Assembly: GCA_001661515.1 (NCBI GenBank)
Contig: LUVW01000001.1
Location: forward strand, 1,620,871-1,684,870
DNA: 64,000 bases
Direction: 5' to 3'
Source: Capniomyces stellatus
Taxonomy: Eukaryota; Kickxellomycota; Harpellomycetes; Harpellales; Legeriomycetaceae
Below the pieces are notes generated by a model that was not told where the DNA came from, did no database searches, and saw only the letters and a program-made list of their open reading frames with translations. Positions 9,829 through 24,564 of this stretch are shown here, one piece after another (the first letter of the stretch is position 1; each line of letters begins with the position of its first letter). A program made the translations under genes and the position numbers.

Positions 9829-12089
9829 AAGTTAAAATTTTAGAGTATTGCTAACCCTTGATTCTGTCACGCTGCAACTATTTTTAAAAGCCCAACCAAG
9901 CCATCTGATGCTGGTTAAAGCAGCAACTTTGTATTAATAGTTAGGAGTTTGGATAAATACATACCACGCTATTAGCATTGGTTTGACTTTAATGCGAAGC
10001 AACATAAATATAAGAAGACACAGGCTTATCTTAAAAGCAAACACACAGGCCAAATTTTTCAAACAAACTGGTAATTGACAGAGAATTCACGGTACAAATT
10101 CACAAGTGTGCTGTTTATTTTGTAACTGCTTGGTACGTAACCCAAAAATGGCTGCTACCGCCTTGATGAACAGAAAGGTTAGTTCACAGGAACCTATACA
10201 ACAAAACATTGCGTCCAACTTTAAAAGCACCACCCTTACTTGTATATACCGGTAGTTTTTGGTGATTGATTCCGTGTTTTTTTCAGATTTTATTCTCAAA
10301 TTCGATGAAATACCCATATTTCAGATCTGAACTACTGGTAACAATAACGGAGTCCAAAATATTCTACTAAACCGCCTTTTTTTTTAAAAGAAAATATTGC
10401 GCAATTTCTGGGAAACGGTCATGTTTCAACTAATTGTGCTACAATTGAACTTATTTAGCTGAACACACCCTTACTCCGAATTTTATTTCTTTACTTGAGA
10501 CCCACAATTTCTATTTATAGTAACAACATTTACATTAACAATAAATGGAGTCAAAGCAGCGAGTGACCACTAGTTTTTACACCTCTCGTGTTTTAAGGTA
10601 GCATAGACTATGTTTTTTTTTCCTTTGTTGCTTTTTACAAAGTATTACTAGACAATCAAAAGTCTTAAAGTGCCGACAACTAATAAACGAAAAGCCAAAC
10701 TCGTAGAGTTTATAAAAATTCAACTCGGTAGATTGTTACTATCAAAACAAGTCAAAAAGCATTGCTCGCTTTGGCTACAATCAAAGGAAAACACTGCTAA
10801 TTAGATTTGGGAGCTTTGCATCATTGCAATTGGAGTCTTATTGTTATTAACAACTTTGTAAAAAAAAAAAAAACAACAAAAAACGCCTTTGAAACTACTT
10901 TATATTTTGAAAGCTGGTGTTTTCTTCAATGGCTAAACGGGCTCGGTGATTATTGTTGCCTTTGCTTTGGCAATAGTAGCCTAAGCGGGATATTTTTGCC
11001 TTTTCAGCATCGCCCTTGCTTGTTAAAGACAAGCTCAAAGACTCTTTCTATCCATAATATGATTGTTGTTGGAAGGGCAATGGGAGGCATTTCCGTCGAT
11101 TATTTTTCTCTGTGAATTTACGATTGGGAATTATATTTAATTTTAGTTGCGGTAATATAACAGACTTTTTTTTTCAACAGTATTTTTGTTTTGCTTTATT
11201 TTGTCGAACGAATTGCTAATACAATAAGAGATTAACTTTGTCGATATTGCAATTCCAAGGTTAAATTAACAGTGTTAATAGGCTTTTTGGGTAGGTTATG
11301 TGGCAAACAATTTGATGGTCGCCTAAACATTATTACGTTTTCGAATTATAACTTGAATGGCTAAAAATAAATAAATACTTTTTTTTTTGTTGTACTACAT
11401 AGAAAAAACCGAACTTGGATTCCAAATTTGCTTTAAGCAAACAACAATTCAGGAATATAAAAAGGATCCAAAGGCACCCTAAAACTAGAGAAAATAAATC
11501 GCAACAAGGTTGAGCTTTGGAAGAAAGAAAACCATCAATAATATCACCACCACAGTCAAATAGAGTGTAGTTTTAATATCAACGCTAACACAATTAACTT
11601 GGCTGGCCCAGACTGGTTACACTGAAAAAAAAGCTTTCATTTAACAAACACAAAGCACCATAGTCTTTGTGGTAAAAACTATAGCCACCTTAATAAGCAG
11701 GTAGAAAGGATAAATCCAAGAAGCGCAGAAAAAGTAAGAGTATACATACACGTCCTTGGATACATTTATATTTTGGAATGAGGATATACTAAAGAGCAAA
11801 CTGTCTGTCACGGTGTAGCCTTTATAGTAAGCACCGATAAACACATTCGGAGCAACAAGAATCAATTGGATTCCTTCAAAAAAAAAAAGCGACAAAAAGG
11901 CACGTTGCCAACTCCAGTAGGCTTTACAAACAAAAAAACAGTGAGAATCAGTCTCAAAAAAAATAATATAAAACAAAAGTAGCAACAAGGCAAACATCGA
12001 TAACTTAAAGAGCTTGTCAAAACCTGAGCAGCAGTAACTAACAATAAAGGAGACTAGTGATACACGCCGTATCCAAAATATCAATTCAA
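9829..12089. other. Gene-poor region upstream of the MAP kinase
   Basis: About 2.3 kb without a confident gene. A few fragments look exon-like (an ATG with a GTTAGT donor near 10148; a short hydrophobic reading ending at 10863), and a 147-codon hydrophobic frame lies on the minus strand at 11641-12084. None joins into a recognisable protein. The last few hundred bases are presumably the kinase promoter. Confidence 0.45.
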
Positions 12090-14701
<2,612 letters not shown>

Positions 14702-15169
14702 AGCAGCATTGGCTGACCTGTTACCCATACGCGTTAATTTATTATTCACTTTGTTTCTTTTTTTTAAAAAAAAAAATTGTACATCCACAATATAATCAAG
14801 TAAAAACAAAATCGCAACAATGTACCTGAATAAATACTGTCAGTCAGTAATGAAGTAAAAAAAAAACATGTTTAAGACGCGAGTATAATTTCACGTAACA
14901 TATCACCGCAATAGTGTTACTTTAAAGCTGTTTGATAGCCCCAGTTAATATCCATTTAAACCTAAATGTTGGCCAAAATCAAGGGTGTGTCTACTTTAAT
15001 ACAGAACAAATGCTTTTATTACTTTAAAAAAACAACATTAGCATCCATACATGATGCAACTATAAACTAAAACAAGAAACATGTAACATAAAAAGCATTA
15101 AAAAAAATCGAAAAATCATAAGTCATAAGTCATTTAAACTTTATAAAATATAAAGCAAAGGAAAAAAAA
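14702..15169. other. Spacer between convergent genes
   Basis: AT-rich DNA between the 3' ends of the MAP kinase and the EEP hydrolase gene. No coding or structural signal recognised. Confidence 0.6.
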
Positions 15170-16723
15170 TCATCTAAACTTGTATGTACAAAAACTAATC
15201 AATGCGAATGCGCTTCCGCCAATTATGCTGGCAAGTTTAATCCGATTTCTTATATTTTTATCAATCTGGGAAACGCGGTCTTCAACCAATTCCTTCTGGG
15301 ATTTTAGTGTCTCCGAGTCGCCAAAGGCAATATCTAAATACAAGAGCTTGTGGTCAGATATCTCAAAATTGTTGTTCTTCATTCCTTTGGACAGCACTTT
15401 GAAGTTTCGGACAAACGCCCAGTCTACCTTGGCTCTCATAAAGCTTGCATGGTTGGATATTGTAAAGTCCAATGTAGGGTCAAATGGCTCATACCAGTTC
15501 GGGTTGACAGTCGACATGATTATTTTATCTGACCACGTTTGGGACCCGTTTTGCGACTCTAGCACTTTATTCTTATCCAATGGTTTGCTGTGTTTGCTAT
15601 CAACTACAAAGTGGTTTAGTATTTTCTTATACCACCATTCTGGCTCAAGCAGGAATATCGACGCCCATCTAAATCTGTCTACACAATGAATTGGCGAAAA
15701 TCTGGCTATTGAGTGTGCAAAGGTGTTCATATCTCCAAACACCAGTTGGTGTGGGTACTTATCAACATTCTCCCTACTCTCTTTCATCACGTCGCTTAAT
15801 TGACCAACCCTTCCCACAATCCCAGTGAAGCACTAAAGACGGTGTACATACAAGCGTTTTAATAACAAAGTCTGATAAAATACAGCCCAGTCAATCTTCA
15901 AACCCAACTTTACTCCGCCCATCCCATAAAAATGTGTAAAATAAATAATTGTGGTCCATTTTGCTCACCTCGAAATGCGTGTTAAACGCCAAAATCGTTC
16001 CATTGTTTGGGATTTCTATCTTTGCCTTCATAATATACCGTCCACCTATCCTAGGCTCGTTTAAATCAATTCCTTTGTTGTTCCAGTCATAAGCTTGGTG
16101 TCTGTGCTCTACAGATTCAACCACCATATCGAACTTACTCAGAATAGCATTTCCATGAACACCTCCGCCTTGATGGAAATCCGATCGAATAGGACTTTTG
16201 ACTTCTACAAACTCTGTCACATACCCACCATTCATTTTGAGCCGGCCGCATATTTGTTTGAACTGGTCTGTATTGCCACTACGCTCATTCCCAATATCCA
16301 ATTCCTATTATTCATTTCAATCATTTCTCGCGTTTTAAACACAAATTCTTCCCTCCTCCCCAAAGTGGTAACAATTCATCCTTATATCACCAGCCCACAA
16401 TAATTTTATTTTTAGTATCTATGACTCTATATTAAGCAATAACTTTGCTGCCATTCACGCAAAGCTAACACGTAAACAGATGTTAAATGTCAAAAGCTGT
16501 CCATTAATACCTGTAAACATAAAATGTCTGCGTCTATTTCGTCAAGCATGCATATCACCTCTTCCAACTTGTACCCCCGCTCGATATTCCAAGTGACCAC
16601 TTTTAACGAATCAAAATTTACAGTGCTGTTTTCTATTTTTTCATTTACATCCCTACAATCAAGTGTTACCACTTTTCCCGGAATAAAATGGCTATAGTCT
16701 ATTATCTCGTGTGTTATTTTCAT
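15170..16723 (-). CDS. Endonuclease/exonuclease/phosphatase-fold hydrolase with C-terminal anchor
   Basis: Three exons read downward (16723-16511, 16304-15969, 15832-15170) give 403 residues. All EEP catalytic motifs are in place after splicing: VVTWNIERG (Asn at 46), LQELDIG with the metal Glu spanning the first junction, FNTHFE, GDMNTF and SDHKLLYLD with the terminal Asp-His pair; DWAFVRN precedes the last. The family includes DNase I-like nucleases, sphingomyelinases, phosphoinositide 5-phosphatases and CCR4-type deadenylases. The substrate cannot be read from sequence, and the lack of a leucine-rich repeat argues against Ccr4. A coiled segment (KSQKELVEDRVSQIDKNI) leads to a hydrophobic stretch (LASIIGGSAFALISFC) ending five residues before the stop. 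This looks like a tail anchor and suggests a cytosolic catalytic domain on an organelle membrane. Confidence 0.85.
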
Positions 16724-17574
16724 TTCAAATGATACTGCTCCTTTATTCTTATTTGTTCTTTTCCGCCCTTGGATCGCTAAAATCCAGAAACTATTTCAAA
16801 AAAAGTTTTTTCGATCTGCTTTAATCCGATTTGACTTGGTTTATTGATATGAATCTATCCCCTACGTTGAGTACGGGTTGAGTAATGTTTATATTGTTAG
16901 GAAGGCTGTGCTACTTATAAAAAGAATGGTGATATAGCAAAACAAAAGCAGCCAGAAAAAACAATACTCAAAAATACATTTAGTACCGTTAAAAGTTGAA
17001 GGCTACTCGAGAACTAAGTAAAATTAAACTAATAATATTTTTTTCAGAAAAAAAAAAAAAAGTCGGCAGCTGCGATCAAAGTGTATAATTTATCCGATTT
17101 GCTTATTTTTGCCTTTAACTATATGGTTAAATGATTTAACTGGCAGGTTTTGTGTTTTAATTACCAACTCCAATATATTTTCATATGCCATTTTTTCTAT
17201 GCTCCAATCACTTCAAGTGTCCCGAATATTAAACCTCACTCGCCAACTTAATACCGCGATTACACTTGTATTAAAATTTTAATTAATTAATCAATAAAAC
17301 ACATATTTTTTCACTTTCACTTTCGTTTACGATTTCAACTTTGGAGAATGTGCGCTTTATTGAAAATAACTAGGTAAAACAAACAGATAACTAAAACTAC
17401 AGGCTTAATTCTTGTAACCAATTTGTCCTTGGAAGTGAGCAAAGGCCATAGATACGTTTTTGTCTTTGTTTTTATTACAGCTCTACTAAGGCGTTGTTCG
17501 TATAAATTTATATTCTGAAGGTAAAATAAACGTTGGATGTCCCATTTTGCTAAATTGGCCCATGGTGCTAGTTG
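16724..17574. other. Intergenic, no gene recognised
   Basis: AT-rich DNA downstream of a small membrane-protein gene and upstream of the EEP hydrolase, both on the minus strand. I looked for a continuation of the short LEA2-related gene into this stretch and found no open frame. Confidence 0.55.
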
Positions 17575-17883
17575 CTAAGCCCTGTAGTACATCATTACTA
17601 CTAAAAAAGCAATAATAAACACGCCTACTAAAGACATCAGTGATATTATCACCATCAAAAAGATGAATGCTGTTTTGGACATGTAGCCACAGCAGTATCT
17701 ATTCCTACGGCTGCTCTTTTCTAGATCAGCGTCTTCAAATGAGTAGTTCAAATTTACTGTCGATGAGCTTGACTTGAAAGAATCCAGCACATTTTTTCTT
17801 GATTCGTATACAGAGTGACGCGAGTTTGCGTCTCCACACATAAGTTGGGTTTGTACTTCGTCCTGGTCCATGGCGTATTGCAT
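17575..17883 (-). CDS. Small single-span membrane protein, truncated relative of the LEA2-like gene
   Basis: 102 residues from the first in-frame ATG. The open frame extends 32 codons further to a TTG, so the true start could lie upstream or in another exon. The N-terminal half is polar and acidic; then comes NRYCCGYMSKTAFIF followed by about 25 strongly hydrophobic residues and a short YYRA end. The neighbouring gene at 18738-19511 has NNYCFGKLSKSAFII in the same place before its membrane span, so the two share the same module: Tyr-Cys, Gly, Ser-Lys, Ala-Phe-Ile. This one stops right after the span and lacks the following domain. It could be a working short paralogue or a decayed duplicate. 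Confidence 0.5.
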   Translation of the reverse strand: MQYAMDQDEVQTQLMCGDANSRHSVYESRKNVLDSFKSSSSTVNLNYSFEDADLEKSSRRNRYCCGYMSKTAFIFLMVIISLMSLVGVFIIAFLVVMMYYRA

Positions 17884-18737
17884 ATTGTCTCCAATACCGT
17901 TATCAAGTGTAGTAGACTCAAGCGTTTGCTCCTTGTAATTTATTATGTTGCCCAAAGTTTTATTGTTCCTTATTTTCAAATTTTAGTTGGTGGTTTATTT
18001 AGTTGGCGATTTATTTGGTCGGCGGTTTATTTAACTGGCGATATAACATCCAGGAATGCTGTTGGCAGGTAAATTTTTATAATTTTTATTAGTATTTGGA
18101 AAGGAAGACTTATTTTGATGGTTTGCGGATTCAAAGATCCTAAAATAAGCTGTTTTATGTTGTAAATTTGGTTCGTTTTGGCTCATTATATAGAAGTTTT
18201 GAACTGGTGAAGGAACTCGTAACAGTCCGACCATAGTTTAGCGAGATAATATATAAAAGCAAGGCATTTAGAAAATGAAAGCATTTATACCATACTATTA
18301 AAATATAGGGCATATGCTCATCAACACCTGACAGTCCCCAACATCAACCATATATTTTTATACCACCAAATACCTGAAATTGGGACTTGATAATTGCGGA
18401 AGTTGGGGGTGGTTGGGGTTGTTGGGGGCATATCTCCTTCGAAAAAAAAAAGTGAGCATAGATCAAGCAATCTAGTGGACCTAAGCCTGGAAATAAATGC
18501 ACACACACATTCGATAATACTTCACTCGCATTGAATATTGGGTTGGGCAGGCTATGCTTGGTTTTTATTTATATTTTTGTTGTTGAAATGGTTTTGTTAG
18601 GTTCAGGTGTCAGTTGGTTTATTCATTTTGTCAAGAATTTCAATAAATAAGCAAATATATATATATTTAAGATAAAAAAAGGTAAGGCTATTTTAGTGCA
18701 CAAAACGAGTGTGTACATACAAATAAACGCACACAAG
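17884..18737. other. Spacer between the two related membrane-protein genes
   Basis: Contains the tandem repeat at 17985-18045 and otherwise AT-rich DNA. A 67-codon minus-strand frame at 18031-18234 begins with ATG and could be an upstream exon of the 17575 gene, but I found no good donor that joins the frames. Confidence 0.45.
17985..18045. repeat. 16-bp minisatellite, about 3.8 copies
   Basis: Three full 16-base units (AGTTGGTGGTTTATTT, AGTTGGCGATTTATTT, GGTCGGCGGTTTATTT) followed by a partial fourth. It lies about 100 bases upstream of the first in-frame ATG of the short membrane-protein gene, in its likely promoter or leader. Confidence 0.85.
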
Positions 18738-19511
18738 TTAAAATTGTATTGTATTAGTATCCAAACCAACGCTGAAACCAAAACTGGTATTTGTCTCAAG
18801 GAAGGTGGAGCTGATTTTGCCTTTCAACTTCAAGTTCAAACGATTATCCAGTCCGCTGAGTTTTTTGCCAACGTAGTAAGACACGACGTCTAGAGGATCC
18901 TTATTCTCATTATTTATAAACTTGGTTGTGAGGAGACAGTTCAAAAAAACAGGAGCGCCCTTTTTGCGAGCAGGAATAGCGAATTGGCTGGGCAACGCGG
19001 CTTCGCAGAAGCTAGGAATCCTGACGTTGTCGTCTACAGAGTCCAAGCCCGAGAGTAAAATTATGTTTTTGATTTTGATCTCAAAAAAGCTGTTGTTTTC
19101 GATTTCTAGTTCAAATGCTATTGGGATTGTCCTGGAAATAACGTTTCCAACGATAGTATCTTTAGGCATAAAATCGGCAGAATTAACAGGACCTTGGCTA
19201 TTCAGAGCCTTTCCGTTTAGTATCTTTATAGCCTTGACTCCTGGCTCTCTGGGAATAAAAAAGAACAAAATCAGCGCAACAAATATTGCAAAAAGAGTTG
19301 TTAGGATAATAGAAATAATAAATGCGGACTTTGAGAGCTTTCCAAAGCAATAGTTATTGTCTGGGAATTTGTGTAGCTGGGGACTTTTGGACGATTGCTC
19401 AATAAAGATGTCAACATTATCATGACCTTCATGGGTTGTGTCAATCGAGCTGCGCAGTTCTTCAACTTTGCTGTCAATGTACTGCACCGATTCTTTGCTT
19501 TTTACACTCAT
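18738..19511 (-). CDS. Type II membrane protein with LEA2-like domain
   Basis: Intronless, 257 residues, ATG start. Residues 1-55 are polar; YCFGKLSKSAFII begins one membrane span of about 25 residues (IILTTLFAIFVALILFFF), followed by FIPREPGVK. The rest, about 175 residues, has alternating hydrophobic/polar stretches that look beta-rich: IPIAFELEIENNSFFEIKIK followed later by GKISSTFLETNTSFGFSVG. The pattern of a short cytosolic tail, one span and a domain with an N-x-N/F-x-I-x-I strand resembles LEA2/NHL-type or fungal DUF3712 proteins, which I name only as a fold resemblance. The two Cys in the domain could pair if it faces the lumen or outside. No enzyme motif is visible. Confidence 0.7.
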   Translation of the reverse strand: MSVKSKESVQYIDSKVEELRSSIDTTHEGHDNVDIFIEQSSKSPQLHKFPDNNYCFGKLSKSAFIISIILTTLFAIFVALILFFFIPREPGVKAIKILNGKALNSQGPVNSADFMPKDTIVGNVISRTIPIAFELEIENNSFFEIKIKNIILLSGLDSVDDNVRIPSFCEAALPSQFAIPARKKGAPVFLNCLLTTKFINNENKDPLDVVSYYVGKKLSGLDNRLNLKLKGKISSTFLETNTSFGFSVGLDTNTIQF

Positions 19512-20605
19512 CGGAAGTGGTATATCTGGTATATCTGGTTTTTGTGAATGTTTTAAACTAATTATACTGTGTTGTATAAATATGGCTAAATTTGATATAA
19601 AACTAAACTGTACTGTTATTTAGACTCAAAAAAATATTAGAAGACGAGTTGTGATATTTCTAGGTCAAGTCATCCAAGGGTCTTTCATTTATAGATCAGA
19701 TCGAGCTCAAAGGAAATATAATTAAGAAAGCTCCCTGTGTTATATTTCAAAAACTTTGTGTTATTTAGCACGCCAAAAACCAATTTCTGTGTTTGTTACT
19801 ATTCAAAAAAAAGGAATATGGCTTTATTTCAGCATCAAGTCTGAAAAGCCAAACGGTAACGCAACATTTATTTCCAAAGTCATATTTTTCTCCAACATCC
19901 TTCTATTATTTATTCCAGTTTACAAAGCAACCATGCACGGAATTCGAGAATTTTCAAAGTAAATAAAACAAAAAAACTGCTTGTATTCGGACTATTGTAT
20001 TGGCCAAAAAAAAAAAAAAAAGTCAAACAGTATGTCGAAAAGGTCTATAAACAAAGCGCAGTTGAATTGGGAAGGTATAGCTAATACAAAGGCTTTGAGG
20101 GATGTTGGTAAAATGTATATACAGTTGTAATTCGAATACCAACCAGCCTGAGAGCGAGTTAGACTTCCAGAATAATAACATTGGTAATAGCAACACGTGG
20201 GTTTACGTACAAAATACATAAAAAGCTGCAAGAACACTACTGTGGACCAATGACTAGTATATGGCCGCTCGACTACCCACTCAACCACACACAGGATCAA
20301 AGTGAAAAACAACAAGGTGCAAAGATAATCAAACATAAAGAAAAGTAGAAAAGTAGAAAATGTAATGAAAAGTAGAAAATGCAAAGAAAAGTAGGAAAAT
20401 AAAGAGTTCAAATAGTATAGCTTTTAGTTGTAGCATTATTTGATGCAAAATTGAAAATAGTGATGGTAATTGTGTCTAGAAATCTTTTGTATACGAGTAA
20501 ATGTGAACAAAAACAAAATAAAAACGCGTAAAAACTAGCAGTTTCAAAGGCAAATAGATATGATGGTCAGGCGCAGTAAAAAAAAAAAAATATCGCCAGC
20601 AATAG
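19512..20605. other. Intergenic, no gene recognised
   Basis: AT-rich, with A-runs and short GTAGAAAA-type repeats at about 20335-20400. A 139-codon hydrophobic frame on the minus strand (19992-20411) has no recognisable family. Confidence 0.5.
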
Positions 20606-23600
20606 TTAAGACCAGCGGGATTTTTTTACAGGTTTGGTTTGATCAGTATAGGTCGGATCAGATGGACTCTGACCACTGTCGCCATGGTCCGATGGGTTCC
20701 TAGAAGAGTTACTGTTTTCATTGGACGTGTTGGTATGATAAATGTTGCTGGTTGGGGTGGTTGAGTCTAGGCCGTACATTCCACCAGCCTGAGAGCTTGC
20801 TTTTGTGAAACTGATAAAAGATGAGCTGTTTGCTTGCTGTTTTTTACTATGGCTGGACAAACCAGACTGGCCAATCCCTGACTTGTTTCCTGGAAGTCTT
20901 GACCCTTGCACCATTGGGGAAAGGTTTGGGTTGTTCAGAGGGTTGATCTTGATGTTGTTGGGATTTTGTCTGTTTGACCTGTCTTTCCCACCAAACCTTT
21001 CATATTTATTGAAACGTGGATCCTAAAACACAATAAGTTGAAGTAAAAAAGGCATTGATATTTGTTTTTGTAATAATGTTAAACGGGCAATAAAACTGGG
21101 CCCCTGCTGCCAAGTAAGACAAACTCAATTCAAAGCAAGAGTAGAAAATGTAATGAAATGATATAAAGAAAAAAGAATAAAAAATCAATAAGCTACCTTA
21201 TGAGCAAGCATGGCCAGTTCATCTGGGACAAAGGAGCCACTAGATTCCAAGTTTCTATACAGCTTTGACGCAAACCCCGAGTCGGACCCATCCAGCAGCA
21301 ATGAGTAGGCGTCGCCCTTTTCACCAGCTCTACCGGTTCTACCAACTCGGTGAACATGCGAGTCAATATCCCTGGCCAGTTCGTAGTTCACCACAGTCTT
21401 GACAGACTTGATATCAAGACCTCGGGCTATTAATAGCAAAGCAAATGGTTAGTTTTGAAAGATTAAAATCATCAAGCTTGCATTAAAAACAAGAGTAAAA
21501 AAGTAACATCCAAGAGTCCAGGTATATAATTAGCGACTTTACATGCAACATCGGTTGCAACAAGAACCGGGAACTTGTTGTTTTTAAACGAAAATAAAGT
21601 CGAGTCGCGTTCGGTTTGTAACATATCGCCATGCAAACAACCGCCTATTTATCAATTATTTTTACCAGAGATGCTTAGCTAAATAAAAAGCAATGCGTTT
21701 GTGCCGACATTTTTTTAAAAAAAAAATAACAATTTCTAAATCAAAACAAAACAAAGCAAGTCAAAACGGAATAATGAGGTAAATAAACAATAATGTGAAG
21801 ATTATACTGAATGAAAAGTGTTTTAATGTTACATTGGAATCCAGCTTTTTTTATTTGGTAGGAGAGAAGGTCAGCACTATCCTTTCGACAAGTGAAAATA
21901 AGTAGACTTTTATCTATTACAAACAACAACAAGTCAATACCAAGTCAAGCTAAATCAAATAACCAGACATTAAAACAAAGCAAAATAGTTACCTAGGGTG
22001 AATTGGACAAGGTGTTTGGTAAGCCAATCCCACTTGTCGTCTTCATTTCGGAGAATAACAAAGTGCTGGGTAACGTCTGAATTAACCTAACAGCAATTTG
22101 GTGGCTTGAATAATTTAGTTTATATGAGGATGGAGGAAGGGGGGTTATGAAGGTTTAATAAACTGATTGAAAATTTTGGATTTGTAGAAATTACCTCTCC
22201 TGATACACCGACAGTTATACGGATTGGGGATTTTGTGATGGAATTGGCAAGGTGCTGGATTTTTTTGGGGAAAGTTGCACTAAAAAGCAAAGCTAGAATG
22301 AGGGGGGTGGGGAGGGGGGAAGAAAGAAAAAATAAATAGATAAAACGATTATAGCAAAGTTAGTTTCAGATAATTGTAAAGAACCATGTTTATATAAATG
22401 TTGGTTATTTGTTGCTAATGTTACTCTGTCTATCAGGCCTGATGTTGTTGCAGATTGAGAGGACTTGGGATTCTATCAGCAGGAATGTGTAAATATAACA
22501 TATAGTTAAAGTATGCATCAAAGTTTTTTTAAAAAAAGTACGCAACATACGTATAAATAATGGATAAACAGCAGAGACATACCAAAACCAAGGTTCAGCA
22601 TTCGATCGGCTTCATCAACCACAAGAAAACTGATGTTTTCAAATGTTAGCTGGCTAGTTTTATCGTTGACAATATCTATCAGTCTTCCGGGAGTAGCGAT
22701 TAGAAAGTCGGGGGAGTCAAGCTTAAGCATACGTAGCTGTTCGTACTTTGAAACACCACCAAACACAACAGCGACTCTATAAAAGAACAAAAAAAAAAGA
22801 CACACACACACAATAGATGGAAAATATGTTAAAGGCAAGTGTAAATACGCCGAAAAAGACAAGCAAGCTGATTGGGAAAGAAAAAAAAAGTTAAAAAAAA
22901 AAAAAAAGAAAAGTGGATAGGAAGGAAGGAAATGATGGTGAGGAAAGGGTACCGTACCTGATTTTGAGGGATTTGGCAAATCTTCGGCTTTCGTTGTATA
23001 TTTGCATTGCTAGTTCGCGAGTAGGAGCCAAGACCAGTGCGGTTGGGCCATTGTAGACGGATGAGGGTGGATGGTAGTTCTTCTTTTGGATGAGGATGTG
23101 GGTTAGCAGGGGCCAAACAAAAGCAGCGGTTTTTCCTGACCCAGTTTTGGCAATTCCAAGAACGTCGTGGCCGGTTAGAACTATCGGAATAGCCTATAAA
23201 TGCAATATAAAATTTTTTAGGGGGAAGAGGAAAATGTGGGGGAGGGGGAGTGGATTTAGGAATAAAAATAGTCAAAGTTGGTGTTTGTTGGAAGGGAATT
23301 GGTGTGCTAGATTGATTTGTAGCTTATCAAGTATTATGTAGCTTTAGTTGGCGAGTTTGGGGGGGAGAGTAGTTGAATAAAGTTACTTGTTTTTGGATGT
23401 TCGTTGGTTCTTTGTATTGGTGTTTTTTGATTGACTCGTTTAGTTCAGTTGGAAATCCAAAGTGTTGGAATAAAGCACAAGGCTTGACAAAATCGGTTTG
23501 TGGGTGCTTGTATCCGGTTACTGAAACGCCTACGTTGAAGAAGCAATACCGGATTGAGTTATTAAAAAAAAACCCAGTGGTAACAATAATGAGAGTAGTA

Positions 23601-24564
23601 ATTGGAGTAGCTGTAATTATTGTTGGAATGTAGAAGAGATTTAAAAAAAATGGGAATATATAGGGTGGGCGGGAGTAAATACCGAGTTGGGATTGTAGCT
23701 GTTGGACTTGTGATTTGTCAAGGTTTGTTAAATCAGGATGTTCGTTGTATGCAAAGCTGATTATTTTCCTGTACTTGATTTGGTCGTGGTTGATGCTAGC
23801 GAGAGGTTCGATTGTTTTGCCTTTTATAATATCCTTATCACCTCTAATTCACAGCAAGCAGAAAAGAAAAATTTGTTGTTTTACTGATTTGATTCCAAGT
23901 GAAGAAAAATAAATGAAATGTTTATTTGTATATTTGTATAAATGTATGTTGGCTAGCTGGGTTCATACCTTTTGTTTTGGTTTATAGAGTTGTTAAAGTC
24001 TATTAACTTTGCGGTGGCGTAAACTTCTTGGTCAGAGTCATAGTCATTATTGGATGTGAGGGAATTAGAAGCAGGCAGATCGTTTTCGTAGCCGAATTTG
24101 TAACCTTTTTTGTTCATTGCGATAATATACGCATCGACGCTATCTTCTTCGTCTTGTTGTTCCAGCTCTACATCTTTTGTTCCCAGATTGTTTGGTTGGG
24201 TGGTTGAATCGATATTGGAATTGGATTCTTTTTCTATAACCAATGCTTTGGAGTTTGCAGTATCGATATCAGCTTCAGCCTGTTTGTTGACGGTTGACAT
24301 GAATGCCTCAAAAGGATCGCCTTCCTCGTCTTCGTCTTTATCCACACGTTCCTCCTTCATTTCTATTTTATCAATAGAAACCTTTTCCAACTCGTTTGAA
24401 GTATCGGGTCGACTATCTTTTTGCGGGTTGGCGGTATTGCTGGAATCAAGCTCGATGTTGGGCGTTTTTGGGACTATCGGATGTTTTATAGCTTTTTTTA
24501 AGCCCAGACCCAAGCCCAGACCCAGACCCAGCTTTTTAGTTTTTTTCACACCTTCATTCTCCAT
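20606..24564 (-). CDS. DDX42: DDX42-type DEAD-box RNA helicase
   Basis: Twelve exons read downward: 24564-23969, 23843-23683, 23529-23387, 23193-22958, 22776-22583, 22472-22425, 22292-22195, 22086-21993, 21913-21833, 21644-21543, 21426-21197, 21022-20606; total 799 residues. All junction phases agree. Helicase motifs in order: Q motif [81 protein letters not shown]. The acidic N-terminus with [10 protein letters not shown] and [11 protein letters not shown], then YDSDQE, follows the DDX42 pattern (DPLEAFM ... YDSDGN), as does the LYRNLE after motif VI. DDX42 binds SF3B1 in early spliceosome assembly. The C-terminus ends KPVKKSRWS, close to the vertebrate KKSRWDS end and to a U2AF-ligand motif. 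The N-terminus also has a [10 protein letters not shown] run. Confidence 0.95.

Noticed and set aside
10148..10370. Possible small two-exon gene starting MAATALMNRK with a GTTAGT donor
   Set aside because: The spliced product is under 40 residues and resembles nothing I know; signals of this strength occur by chance in AT-rich DNA.
10543..10863. Exon-like pieces ending in a tail-anchor-like WELCIIAIGVLLLLTTL
   Set aside because: No set of GT-AG junctions kept a single frame from an ATG to this tail.
11641..12084. 147-codon hydrophobic minus-strand frame overlapping the MAP kinase 5' end
   Set aside because: It opens without a supported context, overlaps the kinase promoter, and matches no family. 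I considered a Cornichon/Erv14 resemblance around a LILVAPNVFIGAYY segment but could not build exons that follow it.
18031..18234. 67-codon ATG frame upstream of the short membrane protein as a possible first exon
   Set aside because: The only donors that would join it (GTTATA type) are poor, and it would have to splice over the minisatellite.
19992..20411. 139-codon minus-strand frame with several hydrophobic stretches
   Set aside because: Ends in a poly-Phe run from a homopolymer and shows no domain; probably chance in AT-rich DNA.
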